Shown here in pieces: positions 8,338 through 18,501 of a stretch of DNA of 64,000 bases (position 1 is its first letter; every line of letters starts with the position of its first letter). The notes beneath the pieces were generated by a model. The model saw only the letters and a program-made list of their open reading frames with translations. It did no database searches and had not been told where the DNA came from. A program made the position numbers and the translations under genes. Source of the stretch: Nitratiruptor sp. SB155-2 (GTDB taxonomy: Bacteria > Campylobacterota > Campylobacteria > Campylobacterales > Nitratiruptoraceae); assembly GCF_000010325.1 (NCBI RefSeq), contig NC_009662.1, forward strand, positions 1,384,501 to 1,448,500, read 5' to 3'.

Positions 8338-9648
8338 TTAACTGTGTAACATATCATCATGAAAATCGAGTGAACCGACTTGGTCAATCGCTTCATCACT
8401 TTCTATTTGATCTTGATGAAGATATACATTTCCTTGTGTATCTTGTGAAACCACGATAACGCCAGTCAAACTCTCTTCGAAACTGATCAAGTCGCTTGAA
8501 GAACCTTGAAAATCGTAATCGTTAGTATTATTTGAACTTATTAAGATATCTATTCCTAAAGCATCCTCTTTTTTATCCATCTCTTCAATCAAAGAAAAGA
8601 CAGGTTGAAAAGTCTCAACATTGTTTACATCGACTGAAACCAATGTTGCAACTATTTTGTTCAGATAATCTCTTTCAATATTGAAATATTCTTGTGCAAG
8701 TTGTGGATTGTTCAAAACATCATAGTTCGGCTGAAAAGTCTCTGTTTCGTAATCATACTGGAGATTGTATTTTTGATATAGCTGTTTTTCTTGGAGATCA
8801 AAATTCGTTTCTATGTTGGCTAGCTGCTCGAGCATCTGCGTATCGTAATTCGTATGGGTATTGTATAAAGCCAGCTGTTCCCCAACTGACTTTCCCAAAA
8901 GATTGAGGTATTCAGCTCGCATTTCAACAGGCATTTTTTCAAGTTCTGCTTTGTCTCCTGCCCACCAGTCATAGGATTGATCCGTTGAATCACTGCTTTG
9001 CTGATCGTCACCGCTGTGATCTTCCACTTCGTATTTTATATTTTGCGCCATATTTTTAATAGATGGTACATCTGCTTCCGTTTCAACATTTTTAATCAAA
9101 TCTTGCATAGTTTTGAGCGTATTTTCATCCACTTTTACATTTTCTATGGTATTTGCAACTTCCTTACAAGCGTCTATTTTAGCTTCAAACGCTTTTGCAG
9201 CATGGAATGCGTTATTAAAATCATCATCTGTTTTAAAATAAGGCTTGTAACTATCTGGCTGTGTAGCTATTCCTTTACCGATAAAAACTATCCCGGCAAT
9301 CGCCTCTCCCAAAGATTGTTTTCCGCTCATAACAAGATTAACCCAACCATCAACACCATCTGGATCTTCTTGATATGATTTATTGAAGAGTGTCTCGTAT
9401 ACAGTAGAGATAATTTCTCTAATATTTTGTGGATCGTGAAGATCGATATTGGCATATTGAGGATACATATTTTGTAAACCAAAAGCATTGACGGCCATTT
9501 GTGCTGCATTAAGCATATTACCGGCAAGCTCATTCATGTCTTCATTTTTCGCTACTGCATCATTGTACCAAGTGTCAAGTTCTGCTTTTGATGGGGCCCT
9601 TTGAAACATTGCAATGTATAAAGCAGCAACATCATCTCTTGTAAGCAT
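8338..9648 (-). CDS. DUF4214 surface protein 1 (436 aa)
   Basis: A probable type I secreted protein; no signal peptide. Residues 1-130 form the DUF4214 module (opening [20 protein letters not shown], then '...YPQYANID' and 'DPDGVDGWVN'). A helical segment '[20 protein letters not shown]' near 180 stands where the larger paralogs carry an EF-hand loop. The rest is acidic and rich in Asn/Gln/Asp. It is a full-length paralog of the 537-residue protein at 13773-15386. Start ATG 9648 has AAGGAG 5 bases upstream, and a TACAAT lies at 9680-9685. It is last in line after the gmd-rmd-glycosyltransferase-acyltransferase genes but probably has its own promoter. Confidence 0.8.
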   Translation of the reverse strand: MLTRDDVAALYIAMFQRAPSKAELDTWYNDAVAKNEDMNELAGNMLNAAQMAVNAFGLQNMYPQYANIDLHDPQNIREIISTVYETLFNKSYQEDPDGVDGWVNLVMSGKQSLGEAIAGIVFIGKGIATQPDSYKPYFKTDDDFNNAFHAAKAFEAKIDACKEVANTIENVKVDENTLKTMQDLIKNVETEADVPSIKNMAQNIKYEVEDHSGDDQQSSDSTDQSYDWWAGDKAELEKMPVEMRAEYLNLLGKSVGEQLALYNTHTNYDTQMLEQLANIETNFDLQEKQLYQKYNLQYDYETETFQPNYDVLNNPQLAQEYFNIERDYLNKIVATLVSVDVNNVETFQPVFSLIEEMDKKEDALGIDILISSNNTNDYDFQGSSSDLISFEESLTGVIVVSQDTQGNVYLHQDQIESDEAIDQVGSLDFHDDMLHS

Positions 9649-9679
9649 ACATTCTCCTTATCTTTTTTATCTTTTATCT

Positions 9680-9685
9680 ATTGTA
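9680..9685 (-). promoter_or_regulatory. Probable -10 of DUF4214 gene 1
   Basis: TACAAT on the minus strand, 32-37 bases before the start codon, the same distance as -10-like boxes of the other DUF4214 genes. Confidence 0.4.
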
Positions 9686-9695
9686 CCACAAAATT

Positions 9696-10691
9696 TTAAA
9701 ACCTTTTTCTAAAACTATCTATTTTACGTTGGATAAGACTCAACCCATATGAAAACAGTAAAACAGAGCCAAAGACTGCCCAGTAATATCCTAAACCAGA
9801 ATGGGTAAATCCAAGTTTTTCCAAAGCCAAAAAGATAAAAAAGTGGGATAAAAAGATCGGATAGGAAAGGGATCCAAAAAAAGAGTCATACTTAAAAGGT
9901 ATCCTCATTATTAGTGGTATAAATGGAAGAGAAAGAAGCGCCAAGAAAATCTCTCTCACATAGGGATGTGCACTCCATGTAAATGCGACAGATAAGAAGA
10001 ATATGAGAACAAAAATATATAAAATCTTTAAAATAATGCTATATTTCCCAGTAGCACAAAAAAAACCTACCATAAATATCCACAAAACCCCAAAAATATA
10101 ACGATAACCAAAATTGTCGGAGTTAAAATGAGGCCATGTTTGGGAAAATGCAAAAAACTCAAATCCCATCGATACAAGCAAAATAGATACAAAAACAAGT
10201 GGTTTCCTTACAAATAGATAGAAAAAAAATGGAACCAGTAGATAAAAGTGCCACTCCGTCGAAAGAGACCAGGTAGGAGGAAGAAGCGGATGGGGGAGCA
10301 ATGAATTTATGATAAATGGATCGAAAACATAGTTGTTGAAAATGAGAAGCGTATTAAGAAAAATCTTACTAAAATCCAACTCCTGATGCAAAAGTGGCAC
10401 CATCTGTGATGGTCCCCAAATCGCTATCACAAACACTGTCAAAAAAAGAACGATAAGATAAAGAGGAAACAGTCTTAAAATCCGTTTAATATAAAAAAAA
10501 AGTATCTGTTTTTGAAAAGAAAGCCCTTTTCTCACCTCCTTGTAAAAGGAAAAATACATCAAATACCCACTGATAAAGTAAAAACAGATTACAGCGCTCA
10601 CTGCAGGATTGAAACCAAAAGGGAAAGGAGAGTTTGGTAAGTGCGAAAGCATCACCAACCATGCCAAAAAAAACCGAAACGTGCCTAACAC
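9696..10691 (-). CDS. Acyltransferase family 3 membrane protein (OafA-like)
   Basis: A 331-residue integral membrane O-acyltransferase with about ten hydrophobic segments. The family's N-terminal pattern is present ('FRFFLAWLVMLSHLPN' with the conserved His, then 'FYFISGYLMYFSF' ), and 'PTWSLSTEWHFYLLVPFF' near 160 is a strong family signature. Such enzymes add acetyl or other acyl groups to O-antigen or capsule sugars. The start is GTG 10691, overlapping the glycosyltransferase stop. It is fourth in the gmd-rmd-glycosyltransferase-acyltransferase string, so it probably decorates the rhamnose polymer. Confidence 0.87.
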   Translation of the reverse strand: MLGTFRFFLAWLVMLSHLPNSPFPFGFNPAVSAVICFYFISGYLMYFSFYKEVRKGLSFQKQILFFYIKRILRLFPLYLIVLFLTVFVIAIWGPSQMVPLLHQELDFSKIFLNTLLIFNNYVFDPFIINSLLPHPLLPPTWSLSTEWHFYLLVPFFFYLFVRKPLVFVSILLVSMGFEFFAFSQTWPHFNSDNFGYRYIFGVLWIFMVGFFCATGKYSIILKILYIFVLIFFLSVAFTWSAHPYVREIFLALLSLPFIPLIMRIPFKYDSFFGSLSYPIFLSHFFIFLALEKLGFTHSGLGYYWAVFGSVLLFSYGLSLIQRKIDSFRKRF

Positions 10692-11791
10692 CTTACTACT
10701 CTTTCGAAAAGTTCCATATGTTTATCTGCCGTTTTTTCCCAATCAAACTGTAGCGCTCTTTTTCGTCCAGCCTCTGCCAATGATTCACTCTTTTTTCGAT
10801 CCTCAAGCAGAAACTGCAACTTCAATGCGATATCATCCACATCATATGGATCGATATACAATGCAGCATCTCCACACACTTCAGGCAAGGAAGCCACATC
10901 GGAGACAATCGTGGCTGTTTGACAGCTCATCGCTTCCAATGGAGGCAATCCAAATCCTTCGTAGAAGGAGGGATATACAAAAACAGATGCAAGATTGTAC
11001 AATCCGACAAGATCATTCTCACTGACATATCCAAGATATCGGATATTTTCTTGTTCGATAATCTGCATAATCTCTTTATTTTCCCATCCCTTGAATCCTG
11101 CAAGAACCAAAGGATATCGCTTTTTCAACGGCTCAGGAAGTTTCATGTATGCTTTGAGCAGATTCAAAAGATTTTTTCTTGGCTCGATACTTCCCACAAA
11201 AAGAACAAAATCATCTTCCAAAGCAAAACGATCCGTTAAATGTTTCAACTTTTCTTTTGCCAGAGGTTTATACAGATTATGATCAGCCCCAAGATGGATA
11301 ACCTCTATCTTGCTCTCTTCGCATCCACTCAGTTCAACAATCTCCTGTTTGGAAAAACAGGAATCTGTGATAATCATATCTGCTTCATCGATAGATGAAA
11401 AAAGATGTTTGGAAAAGTACTTCACCCGCTCTTTTGGATGCCACTGAGGATAACGAATGATGGACATATCATGAATCGTAACAACTTTTTTTTTGGATCG
11501 AATACCTTTTTGAAATATATAATTTGGTTCCCAGTACAGATCATACACATCTTTATTTTTCAGTAGACCCACCATAATACGCAAAGTTTTTTTTACGGCT
11601 CTGACTGCTATAGCAGACTCGATAACATGTGTAAATACTCCTCCCTCTTTTGGTTCAAACATTCTTTGTGAAACAAAGCCTCCATACCAAAAAAGAAGAT
11701 CTTGATCTACTCTTTTGGATATCTCGTAGATATATTTTCCTACGCCGGTAAGAGATTTGGTCAAGGGAAGTGCATCAACGACAATTTTCAT
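10685..11791 (-). CDS. GT4-family glycosyltransferase
   Basis: A 368-residue retaining glycosyltransferase of the GT4 type. It has the N-terminal 'TGVGKYIYEIS' acceptor-side loop (about residues 15-25), 'FVGSIEPRKNL' near 200 and the EX7E donor motif in 'YEGFGLPPLEAM' near 285. Proteins like WbpY/WbpZ/MtfB in D-rhamnose and mannose polymers look like this. It overlaps rmd by 17 bases and the acyltransferase by 7, so it belongs to the GDP-rhamnose cassette and probably transfers rhamnose or mannose from GDP donors. The donor specificity is inference. Confidence 0.87.
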   Translation of the reverse strand: MKIVVDALPLTKSLTGVGKYIYEISKRVDQDLLFWYGGFVSQRMFEPKEGGVFTHVIESAIAVRAVKKTLRIMVGLLKNKDVYDLYWEPNYIFQKGIRSKKKVVTIHDMSIIRYPQWHPKERVKYFSKHLFSSIDEADMIITDSCFSKQEIVELSGCEESKIEVIHLGADHNLYKPLAKEKLKHLTDRFALEDDFVLFVGSIEPRKNLLNLLKAYMKLPEPLKKRYPLVLAGFKGWENKEIMQIIEQENIRYLGYVSENDLVGLYNLASVFVYPSFYEGFGLPPLEAMSCQTATIVSDVASLPEVCGDAALYIDPYDVDDIALKLQFLLEDRKKSESLAEAGRKRALQFDWEKTADKHMELFERVVRC

Positions 11792-12659
11792 ACATCTCTT
11801 TTATTGTCTGTTCTATCGGTTTTGGTTCTATTTTTCCGATTAGACTATAAAGTTTAGAAGGATCCCCGCACAATACTTCTATATCGTTACTTCTTATAAA
11901 TTTTGGATTTTGTTGGACTATGGGTGTATAACCACTTATTTTTTCTAAAATTTTCAAAAAATAGGCTACGTCATATACTTTCCCACTACAAATGTTGACT
12001 ATTTCAGATTTTGCATCACTTTGCAGTAACTTTTCATATACATTACAGACAAATATTACATCATTCATTTCTCTTTTTGTGTGTAGATTGCCTATTTCTA
12101 TGATGCTGTCTTTTCTTTGAAAAGCCCTGACAAGCTTTGGGACAATGAACTCTTCTCTCTGTCCACACCCTGTGTAATTAAATGGACGAGTTATGATGAT
12201 AGGTATCTTGTCAAAATATGTCTTTGCAATCTGCTCGCTAATATATTTACTGTAGGCATAATGATTGTTTGGATTGGGACAAAGTTTTTCATGGAGTTTA
12301 TTGGTACGTTGCATACCATATACGGTTGCACTACTTGTAATAATAACTTTTTTTGCAGTCCACTCCTGCTCCTCAAGTGCGCTTAAAAGATTTTGTACAC
12401 CAAAAGCATTCACTTCATACATCTTGACTTGATCGGCATATCCTACAAAAGATATTGCTGCAAGATGAATGATATAATCAAAACTTTTTTTCTGAAAAAT
12501 TTGGCGTATTTGCTCTTTTTTGGTTATATCACAAGTAAAAATATTTTTTCCATTTTGCTCTATTGATGTTCCAAAAACTTCAAAACCCCTCTTTTGCAGA
12601 TATTGAGAGAGATGATTGCCGGTAAAACCATCTATCCCTGTTATCAATACTGTCTGCAC
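11775..12659 (-). CDS. rmd: GDP-6-deoxy-D-mannose reductase-like (Rmd)
   Basis: An SDR-family NAD(P)-binding enzyme of 294 residues. Rossmann motif 'TGIDGFTGNHL' is at the N-terminus, then 'SSATVYG' and the YxxxK pair in 'YAYSKYISEQIA'; 'GQREEFIVPKLVRAF' is typical of GDP-4-keto-6-deoxymannose reductases. It probably reduces the Gmd product to GDP-D-rhamnose. I prefer GTG 12659: it forms TAGTG with the gmd stop and has GGAG 6 bases upstream; the in-frame GTG 12671 lies within gmd and has no site. A role on another 4-keto sugar (e.g. GDP-talose) cannot be excluded. Confidence 0.82.
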   Translation of the reverse strand: MQTVLITGIDGFTGNHLSQYLQKRGFEVFGTSIEQNGKNIFTCDITKKEQIRQIFQKKSFDYIIHLAAISFVGYADQVKMYEVNAFGVQNLLSALEEQEWTAKKVIITSSATVYGMQRTNKLHEKLCPNPNNHYAYSKYISEQIAKTYFDKIPIIITRPFNYTGCGQREEFIVPKLVRAFQRKDSIIEIGNLHTKREMNDVIFVCNVYEKLLQSDAKSEIVNICSGKVYDVAYFLKILEKISGYTPIVQQNPKFIRSNDIEVLCGDPSKLYSLIGKIEPKPIEQTIKEMYENCR

Positions 12660-13693
12660 TAAAAACTCCACCCTGTTGCGTTACGTCTGATATCTGCTTC
12701 CACCATCATCTGACAAATCTCTTCCAAAGAAGTTTTAGGCTCCCATCCAAGATCGTTTTTCGCTTTTGTATAGTCCCCTATCAAAATATCCACTTCTGCC
12801 GGTCGGAAGTATGCAGGATTTACTCGTACTAAAATTTTGCCACTTTTCACATCTCTTCCAACTTCATCTACTCCTTCTCCCTCAAAAATCAGCTCAATTC
12901 CAGCAGCTTGAAAAGCAAGTCGTACAAAATCTCTTACACTCTGGGTCCGATTCGTAGCTAAAACATAAGTCTCAGGTTTAGAAACCTGCATCATAAGATA
13001 CATCCCTTCGACATACTCTTTTGCATATCCCCAGTCCCGTTTTGCATCAAGATTGCCAAGCTCCAAAACATCAAGTTTTCCATGAACTATTTTAGCTACA
13101 CTGTCAGTGATTTTCCTTGTTACAAACTCCTTGCCTCTCAAAGGGGACTCATGATTGAACAGTATTCCGCTGCATCCGAAGATATCATAACTCTCTCTGT
13201 AGTTGATCGTTATCCAATGCGCATAAAGTTTTGCGACAGCATATGGACTTCTTGGATAAAAAGGCGTAGACTCTGTTTGTGGAATCTCCTGCACTTTCCC
13301 GTACATCTCCGAAGTGGATGCTTGATAAAATTTTATCTTCGGATTGACAATACGGATCGCTTCCAAAAGATTGAGCGTACCTAAACCAGTTATTTCTGCG
13401 GTAGTCAGAGGCTGTTCAAAACTTACACCTACAAAACTTTGTGCTGCGAGATTATATACTTCATCTGGTTCTACCGAATCAAGAAGCCGAATGTTTTGTG
13501 AAGCATCGGTCAGATCATACTCTATTAAGTGTAAATTTGGATGTTTTTCGATACCAAGCTCTTCAATCCTCCAAAAATTTGATGAACTTGTTCTTCTGTA
13601 TGTTCCAAATACTTCATACCCTTTTTCTAACAATAATTGCGCCAAATAGGCACCATCTTGTCCTGTTATGCCGGTAATAAGCGCTTTTTTCAT
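12659..13693 (-). CDS. gmd: GDP-mannose 4,6-dehydratase
   Basis: Converts GDP-D-mannose to GDP-4-keto-6-deoxymannose. The protein is 344 residues, the usual size, with '[14 protein letters not shown]' at the start, '[14 protein letters not shown]', the catalytic 'STSEMYG' and '[15 protein letters not shown]' with the YxxxK pair, and '[11 protein letters not shown]'. I start at ATG 13693 (MKKALITG); the reading frame stays open upstream but would run through the intergenic gap with no homologous sequence. ManC makes its substrate; Rmd follows it with a stop/start overlap. Confidence 0.95.
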   Translation of the reverse strand: MKKALITGITGQDGAYLAQLLLEKGYEVFGTYRRTSSSNFWRIEELGIEKHPNLHLIEYDLTDASQNIRLLDSVEPDEVYNLAAQSFVGVSFEQPLTTAEITGLGTLNLLEAIRIVNPKIKFYQASTSEMYGKVQEIPQTESTPFYPRSPYAVAKLYAHWITINYRESYDIFGCSGILFNHESPLRGKEFVTRKITDSVAKIVHGKLDVLELGNLDAKRDWGYAKEYVEGMYLMMQVSKPETYVLATNRTQSVRDFVRLAFQAAGIELIFEGEGVDEVGRDVKSGKILVRVNPAYFRPAEVDILIGDYTKAKNDLGWEPKTSLEEICQMMVEADIRRNATGWSF

Positions 13694-13772
13694 CCATTGA
13701 TGCCTTTTTATTATTTTTGTGTAATTGTAGCAAAAGAGGGAAGTTGTAGCAAAAATAGTGAAGCCAGGGGCT

Positions 13773-15386
13773 TCACATAATGGCGTAGCAATCTGAGGCA
13801 AGATCCATCAGATCTATCCCATATTTATTATAAATTTGAATCATGTCATTTGCGATAGGTTGATACTCATCATATGTAATTTGTCCATCTTGAAAATATG
13901 GAGAAGTAAAAACATAGTTTTGGATATCTTTGGCAAGAGACACGAGCTGGTCTTGTGAAAGCGTACTTGTCAATTTCGATGCAATGATATTGTCACAATA
14001 GGCTCCGCCTTGGGCATAATAACTCGCCATCATATCTTCCAATGCACTCATGGCATTTGCATTATAGTTATCGGTTTGGGTCGTCGTTGTCAAATCATTA
14101 TCTAAAGCATTATTGTCAGCCGTAGCCAAATCGCCATAACTTATTTGATCATTATAGTAATTATCCATACTATTTTGCGTGTTGTCGAAATCATAATAAT
14201 TGTCTTCTGGAATATAGGTAGGTCCTACTCCCGATGTCAGTTTATCCTGACTCTCGGTCATCTCATCTTCCAATTTAAACAAAGTATAAAATGAATCAAC
14301 ATTCATCGGATCGACATATTGCAACTCTTGTTTCAACTTAGGTAAGTAATCTTTCTCCAACTGGAAATAGGTTCTTTGTATATTAGGATCTAAGTTTAAA
14401 AAGGATTCATCGGCAACAGATTCTTCTATAAAATAAGGTAAACCATGTTTTTGGTATATATCTGCTCGTTTATGTTCAAATTCGTTATCCAATGCAGCCC
14501 ATTGTTCCAGATACTCTTGTGTAACAGGTACGTTTGCTTGTGCCAAAGAAAGATACTTATCTACCGCTTCTTTCATTAGATTAACTAGTTCTACCCTCCC
14601 TTCTACAGGAAGCATCTGAAGTTCCATCATGATTGACGGCCAAGCATCGGTATCAAAGTTATAACCATAGGCATCATTATAGGTATCATCAGATAAATTG
14701 TTTTGTATCTGTGAGCTATTTTGATCATTCAAATCGTTTGAAGAAACAGTGTTTGGATCTTCCACTATATCTTTGAGATAATCAGCTATGTTCTTCACTT
14801 CATCCAGGTCTGTCTCATCTTTGACATCTTCTATGATCTCTTGCATCTTTTGCAAAGTATCTTTATCAACTTTGACATTTTCGATGGTATCGGCAACTTC
14901 TAATGCAGCATCTTTTTTTGCTTCATAGGCTTTTGCCGCTACATATGCTTTGTTAAAATCATCATCCGTTGCAAAATATGGTCTATACTCATCTGGCTTT
15001 GTTGCAATTCCCTCTCCGATATACGTTATCCCTGCTATTGCTTCACCAAGAGATTGTTGGCCACTTACTACAAGATCAACCCAACTATCAACTCCTTGAG
15101 GATCCTCTTGATATGTTTTATTGAACAGTGTTTCATAGACGGTAGATATGATTTCGCGTACACTTTCAGGATTGGAAGGATCGACATTTGCGTACTGAGG
15201 ATAGAGATCTTGAAGGCCAAATCCGTTGACAGCCAGTTGGGCAGCCTGGAGCATCGTCTCCGCAGTATCTGCCAAGTCTCTGTTGTTCGCTACCACATCA
15301 TTGTACCAGGTATCCAGCTCAGATTTTGAAGGTGCTCTTTGAAAAAGAGCTATATAAAGACCCGCCACATCATCTCTTGTCAGCAT
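13773..15386 (-). CDS. DUF4214 surface protein 2 (537 aa)
   Basis: Full-length paralog of the 436-residue protein at 8338-9648. The DUF4214 module ([20 protein letters not shown]...) and the segment '[16 protein letters not shown]' match closely; a second similar block ('[13 protein letters not shown] ... [28 protein letters not shown]') follows near 265-330. Added here is an Asp/Asn/Tyr-rich stretch (about 400-445) and a C-terminal helical part ending '...[10 protein letters not shown]'. No signal peptide; the acidic low-complexity body and hydrophobic tail suit type I secretion. ATG 15386 has GGAGC 7 bases upstream; TATAAT at 15416-15421. Together with protein 1 it brackets the gmd cassette. 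Confidence 0.8.
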   Translation of the reverse strand: MLTRDDVAGLYIALFQRAPSKSELDTWYNDVVANNRDLADTAETMLQAAQLAVNGFGLQDLYPQYANVDPSNPESVREIISTVYETLFNKTYQEDPQGVDSWVDLVVSGQQSLGEAIAGITYIGEGIATKPDEYRPYFATDDDFNKAYVAAKAYEAKKDAALEVADTIENVKVDKDTLQKMQEIIEDVKDETDLDEVKNIADYLKDIVEDPNTVSSNDLNDQNSSQIQNNLSDDTYNDAYGYNFDTDAWPSIMMELQMLPVEGRVELVNLMKEAVDKYLSLAQANVPVTQEYLEQWAALDNEFEHKRADIYQKHGLPYFIEESVADESFLNLDPNIQRTYFQLEKDYLPKLKQELQYVDPMNVDSFYTLFKLEDEMTESQDKLTSGVGPTYIPEDNYYDFDNTQNSMDNYYNDQISYGDLATADNNALDNDLTTTTQTDNYNANAMSALEDMMASYYAQGGAYCDNIIASKLTSTLSQDQLVSLAKDIQNYVFTSPYFQDGQITYDEYQPIANDMIQIYNKYGIDLMDLASDCYAIM

Positions 15387-15415
15387 ATGTGCTCCTTGAC
15401 AAAATATTTTCTTAA

Positions 15416-15421
15416 ATTATA
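15416..15421 (-). promoter_or_regulatory. Probable -10 of DUF4214 gene 2
   Basis: TATAAT on the minus strand, 30-35 bases before ATG 15386, in a 113-base gap after DUF4214 gene 3. Confidence 0.45.
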
Positions 15422-15472
15422 ATAAAAACTTATTTAATATTTTCTGATGCTACCTTTTTCTTTTCCCTTTGA

Positions 15473-15486
15473 CAGCCAAATGGCTG
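15473..15486. terminator. Small palindrome after DUF4214 gene 3
   Basis: CAGCC / AAAT / GGCTG just beyond the stop of the 928-residue gene at 15500. The stem is 5-6 bp with no clear U run, so terminator function is uncertain. Confidence 0.3.
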
Positions 15487-15499
15487 CCAACATTTATGA

Positions 15500-18286
15500 T
15501 CAAATGACAAGAAGATCATTTTGTTCATCGAGCTGTGCAGTCGAAAGATCGGTAATGCCAACAAGTTGTACCACCTCATCACTCAAAGGATCAAAAGAAC
15601 TTGCCGGTGAGTTATCCACAACCACAAAAGCACTCTTTCCATCTGTAAACCATGAAACGATACTGTTTTGCGAGCCATTCCCTTGTGCAGCCACATTCAT
15701 AGTAGCTTCAAGAGAGCCTTGCCATTGCACAGGTGTCGATACAAACTGCTCTGTGCCATTGGCAACTTTCCATTTGATTTTTTCACCCTTTTGTGGGTCC
15801 ATAAACTGATCTACATTGAGTGTTTGCTCAGGAGATATCATCACCGTGTCTACTCCATTTCCTCCAATGAGAATATCTTTTCCATATCCCCCATACAAAA
15901 TATCATCCCCATCGTTACCATTGATCGTATTATCTAGAGTGTTACCATGTAAAATATCATCGTTTGGCGTTCCGATGACATTTTCGATAAAGTCGATTTT
16001 TGCTTGATTAAGTAAGGATTGTTCCAGCTTATTTATATCAGGTTGCAAAGCAGGAGCTATCTGCCCGATATTATGATCGGCATTGATATCGTCCAATCTT
16101 GTACCATCAAATGCTATCGGTTCAAGATTGTAAAGTTCTTGTATATCCCCAAAGCCAATTGCATTGGCAATGATATCGTGTTGTATCAGAAAATTTTCCC
16201 ACTGATGCTGAAGTGTTCCATCAATTTCTCCGCCATAACTCGGCTCTCCGTCAGACATAAAATAGACACGATTTGCCCCATTATCAAAAAAAGTCCCATC
16301 TTTTTGATCAAAAAGCTGCATGGCACCATCTATCGCGTTAACATAATCTGTCGTACCATCAGCATAAAGATTATCGAGCATACCGATAGCCTTATCGACA
16401 CTCATCCAGTTTTGAGGGATATATTGTGCTTGATTACTTACATCGCTACTAAAAAGTACCAGTTTGACAGCCACGTCTCCTAGTTTACTATATTCTTGAA
16501 GCAGTTTTTGCGCAGCCTCCACCTCTTTAGAGAGCCTTGTCGTACCATCACCACTGTCCCATCCCATACTTCCAGATACATCCAGGATCAGCATGATGTT
16601 AAATTGTGGTACGATCAAAGCTCCTTTTGTATCGTTTGCACCAAGCTGGACTTGAATATCCTGACCCACATTTCCACCCGAAGCAAGATCGATATCGGCA
16701 CCGCTACTTGTTGGAGCCATGGAGAGATCCAGCGTATCACCCACTCCGCTATCATTTTGTGAACCATCGATGATCACTTTCTTTCCGACTCCGTCGATCA
16801 CATATGTGTCACTTCCGTTCTTACCCACCAAGATGTCGTCCCCGGCTTTGGAATACAACGTATCGTCACCATCGCTTCCGATAAGATAATCATCACCATC
16901 AGTACCAACGATCATACCAGCCTGATCTGCAACGACATTATCCATCGTAACAGCATCACCCTTGGCATCTTGGATTCCACCATCCTTCAAAACCTGCAGA
17001 GTTGGTTCAACCGTATAGGTGTCATCGAGCGAAAAATTGGTTCCCGGTTTTCCGACAACTTTCCCATCTCCTGTTAAAATATGGGCGTCACCAAGATCGT
17101 CAAGAGAAGAGATTTGGGCTTCGACACCATTATCGAGATGTAATTGATTGATTCCCTCGATATCCGTAGCTGATAGATCAACAGGAATTTTGTTGCCGTT
17201 ATCGGCAAGATGGAAACTGCCCATGCCGTTTCCATTGATTTTTTGAAGCTTGTTGATCAAATCTGCCGGTAATGTCAAGTCACCAAGAAAATCGATATTT
17301 TCAATATTCTTTATATCATAATCACTCAAGTCGGCATTTCCGTACACATGGAGCGTATCACTACCCTCTCCTCCATCTATGATCTCCGCCCCATTGGCAT
17401 CTTCTGCAAAGTCTCGTCCCAAGATATCCTTTAACGGCTTGCCTATCAACTGTGCATCTTCAGGTCTATCTTTTGCAGAAAGTCCAGTTAAATCACCCAA
17501 CAATACTATATCATCATCACCTTTTCCCGCATATACCTCATCTTGACCCTTTCCGGGGCGGATGATGTCATTGTTATCACTGCCATAAATGATCTCATCA
17601 AGATCAGTTGCACTCACATCGCCTCCATCTGCAGGAGCCTGAACTATCTTTTTCGTTCCTCCTTGATTGTGACTTTGATTATACAGATCCTCTTTTTCAA
17701 GAATCTTTTGCTTTGCCTGATCAATACTCTCCGGTCTGTCATCGATCCCATCTATCAATGCTTTGAAATCATCAAAATCAAAAAGACCGTCGCCATTGAT
17801 ATCAGCTTCCGGAATTTTTTGGGCAGCCTCAAGTGCCACTTGCACTTTGTTGAGAAAGGCTTTCGCATGAGCAACCGTTTGTGCCGATGCGGGAATGGCA
17901 CCATTTGCAATCTGCGTAGCCACTTGTGTAATATTTGCTATGGTATTTCCCAATCCGTTTTGCACAGCATAGTTTGCCCAACTGTCTATACCATTTGGAT
18001 CATCTATATAATCTTTGTTAAAAAGTGACTTGTAAACTTCAGTTATGACAGATTTCGTAGATAAGAAATCATTTGCATCCACATCTATATAGTGAGGGTA
18101 TTTGGACGAATACTGTGGGTTTGCATTGATGATATTTTGTGCTGCATCCAACATCTTCTCTGCTACCGTCGCATAATCCCATCCATTTTGCTGGGCTTGT
18201 GTATACCATTCATCCAACCCTTTCCCCTCAGGCGCTCTTTGAAACAGACCTAGATACAGTTTTGCTATATCCTCTTTTGTCAGCAT
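15500..18286 (-). CDS. DUF4214-RTX-von Willebrand A surface protein (928 aa)
   Basis: A large predicted type I secreted adhesin. Order: DUF4214 module (1-130), EF-hand loop 'DINGDGLFDFDDF' near 175, RTX calcium repeats near 235-260 and 470-500, a vWA domain from about 560 with a MIDAS motif ('LDVSGSMGWD', later 'TTDYVNAIDGA' and 'FMSDGEPSYGG'), a second RTX block near 775-820 ('GNDGDDILYGGYGKDILIGG') and a C-terminus ending 'LDEQNDLLVI' typical for type I signals. vWA plus RTX is the make-up of calcium-dependent adhesins. ATG 18286 has AAGGATCG upstream and TATTAT at 18319-18324. Gene 2 follows after 113 bases. Confidence 0.88.
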   Translation of the reverse strand: MLTKEDIAKLYLGLFQRAPEGKGLDEWYTQAQQNGWDYATVAEKMLDAAQNIINANPQYSSKYPHYIDVDANDFLSTKSVITEVYKSLFNKDYIDDPNGIDSWANYAVQNGLGNTIANITQVATQIANGAIPASAQTVAHAKAFLNKVQVALEAAQKIPEADINGDGLFDFDDFKALIDGIDDRPESIDQAKQKILEKEDLYNQSHNQGGTKKIVQAPADGGDVSATDLDEIIYGSDNNDIIRPGKGQDEVYAGKGDDDIVLLGDLTGLSAKDRPEDAQLIGKPLKDILGRDFAEDANGAEIIDGGEGSDTLHVYGNADLSDYDIKNIENIDFLGDLTLPADLINKLQKINGNGMGSFHLADNGNKIPVDLSATDIEGINQLHLDNGVEAQISSLDDLGDAHILTGDGKVVGKPGTNFSLDDTYTVEPTLQVLKDGGIQDAKGDAVTMDNVVADQAGMIVGTDGDDYLIGSDGDDTLYSKAGDDILVGKNGSDTYVIDGVGKKVIIDGSQNDSGVGDTLDLSMAPTSSGADIDLASGGNVGQDIQVQLGANDTKGALIVPQFNIMLILDVSGSMGWDSGDGTTRLSKEVEAAQKLLQEYSKLGDVAVKLVLFSSDVSNQAQYIPQNWMSVDKAIGMLDNLYADGTTDYVNAIDGAMQLFDQKDGTFFDNGANRVYFMSDGEPSYGGEIDGTLQHQWENFLIQHDIIANAIGFGDIQELYNLEPIAFDGTRLDDINADHNIGQIAPALQPDINKLEQSLLNQAKIDFIENVIGTPNDDILHGNTLDNTINGNDGDDILYGGYGKDILIGGNGVDTVMISPEQTLNVDQFMDPQKGEKIKWKVANGTEQFVSTPVQWQGSLEATMNVAAQGNGSQNSIVSWFTDGKSAFVVVDNSPASSFDPLSDEVVQLVGITDLSTAQLDEQNDLLVI

Positions 18287-18318
18287 CCACGATCCTTAGA
18301 TTTAGAATTTTATCTCCT

Positions 18319-18324
18319 ATAATA
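18319..18324 (-). promoter_or_regulatory. Probable -10 of DUF4214 gene 3
   Basis: TATTAT on the minus strand, 33-38 bases before ATG 18286. Confidence 0.35.
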
Positions 18325-18446
18325 CAAAAAAAGCGTTTCAAAAACGTTTCATTTGGTTTTCTTGCTATCTTTCAAATACTGGCCATTTATCTCATGATTA
18401 AACAATTTAGTTTGAAGTTCAAGAATCAAAAAGATTGTTTTTGGAA

Positions 18447-18475
18447 TTGAAATATTTTTATTATTGTCATATAAT
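18447..18475 (+). promoter_or_regulatory. Sigma70-type promoter of the PIN toxin/antitoxin pair
   Basis: TTGAAA (18447-18452), 17-base spacer, TATAAT (18470-18475), 26 bases before ATG 18502. It is the best-formed promoter I noticed in the window; AAAGGA lies just before the ATG. Confidence 0.65.
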
Positions 18476-18501
18476 TTAATAAATCACTCAAAGGATATAA
18501 A

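Noticed and set aside
13694-13801. Upstream extension of gmd by 36 codons
   Set aside because: It runs into the end of the DUF4214 gene and encodes no SDR sequence; ATG 13693 gives the normal Gmd N-terminus.
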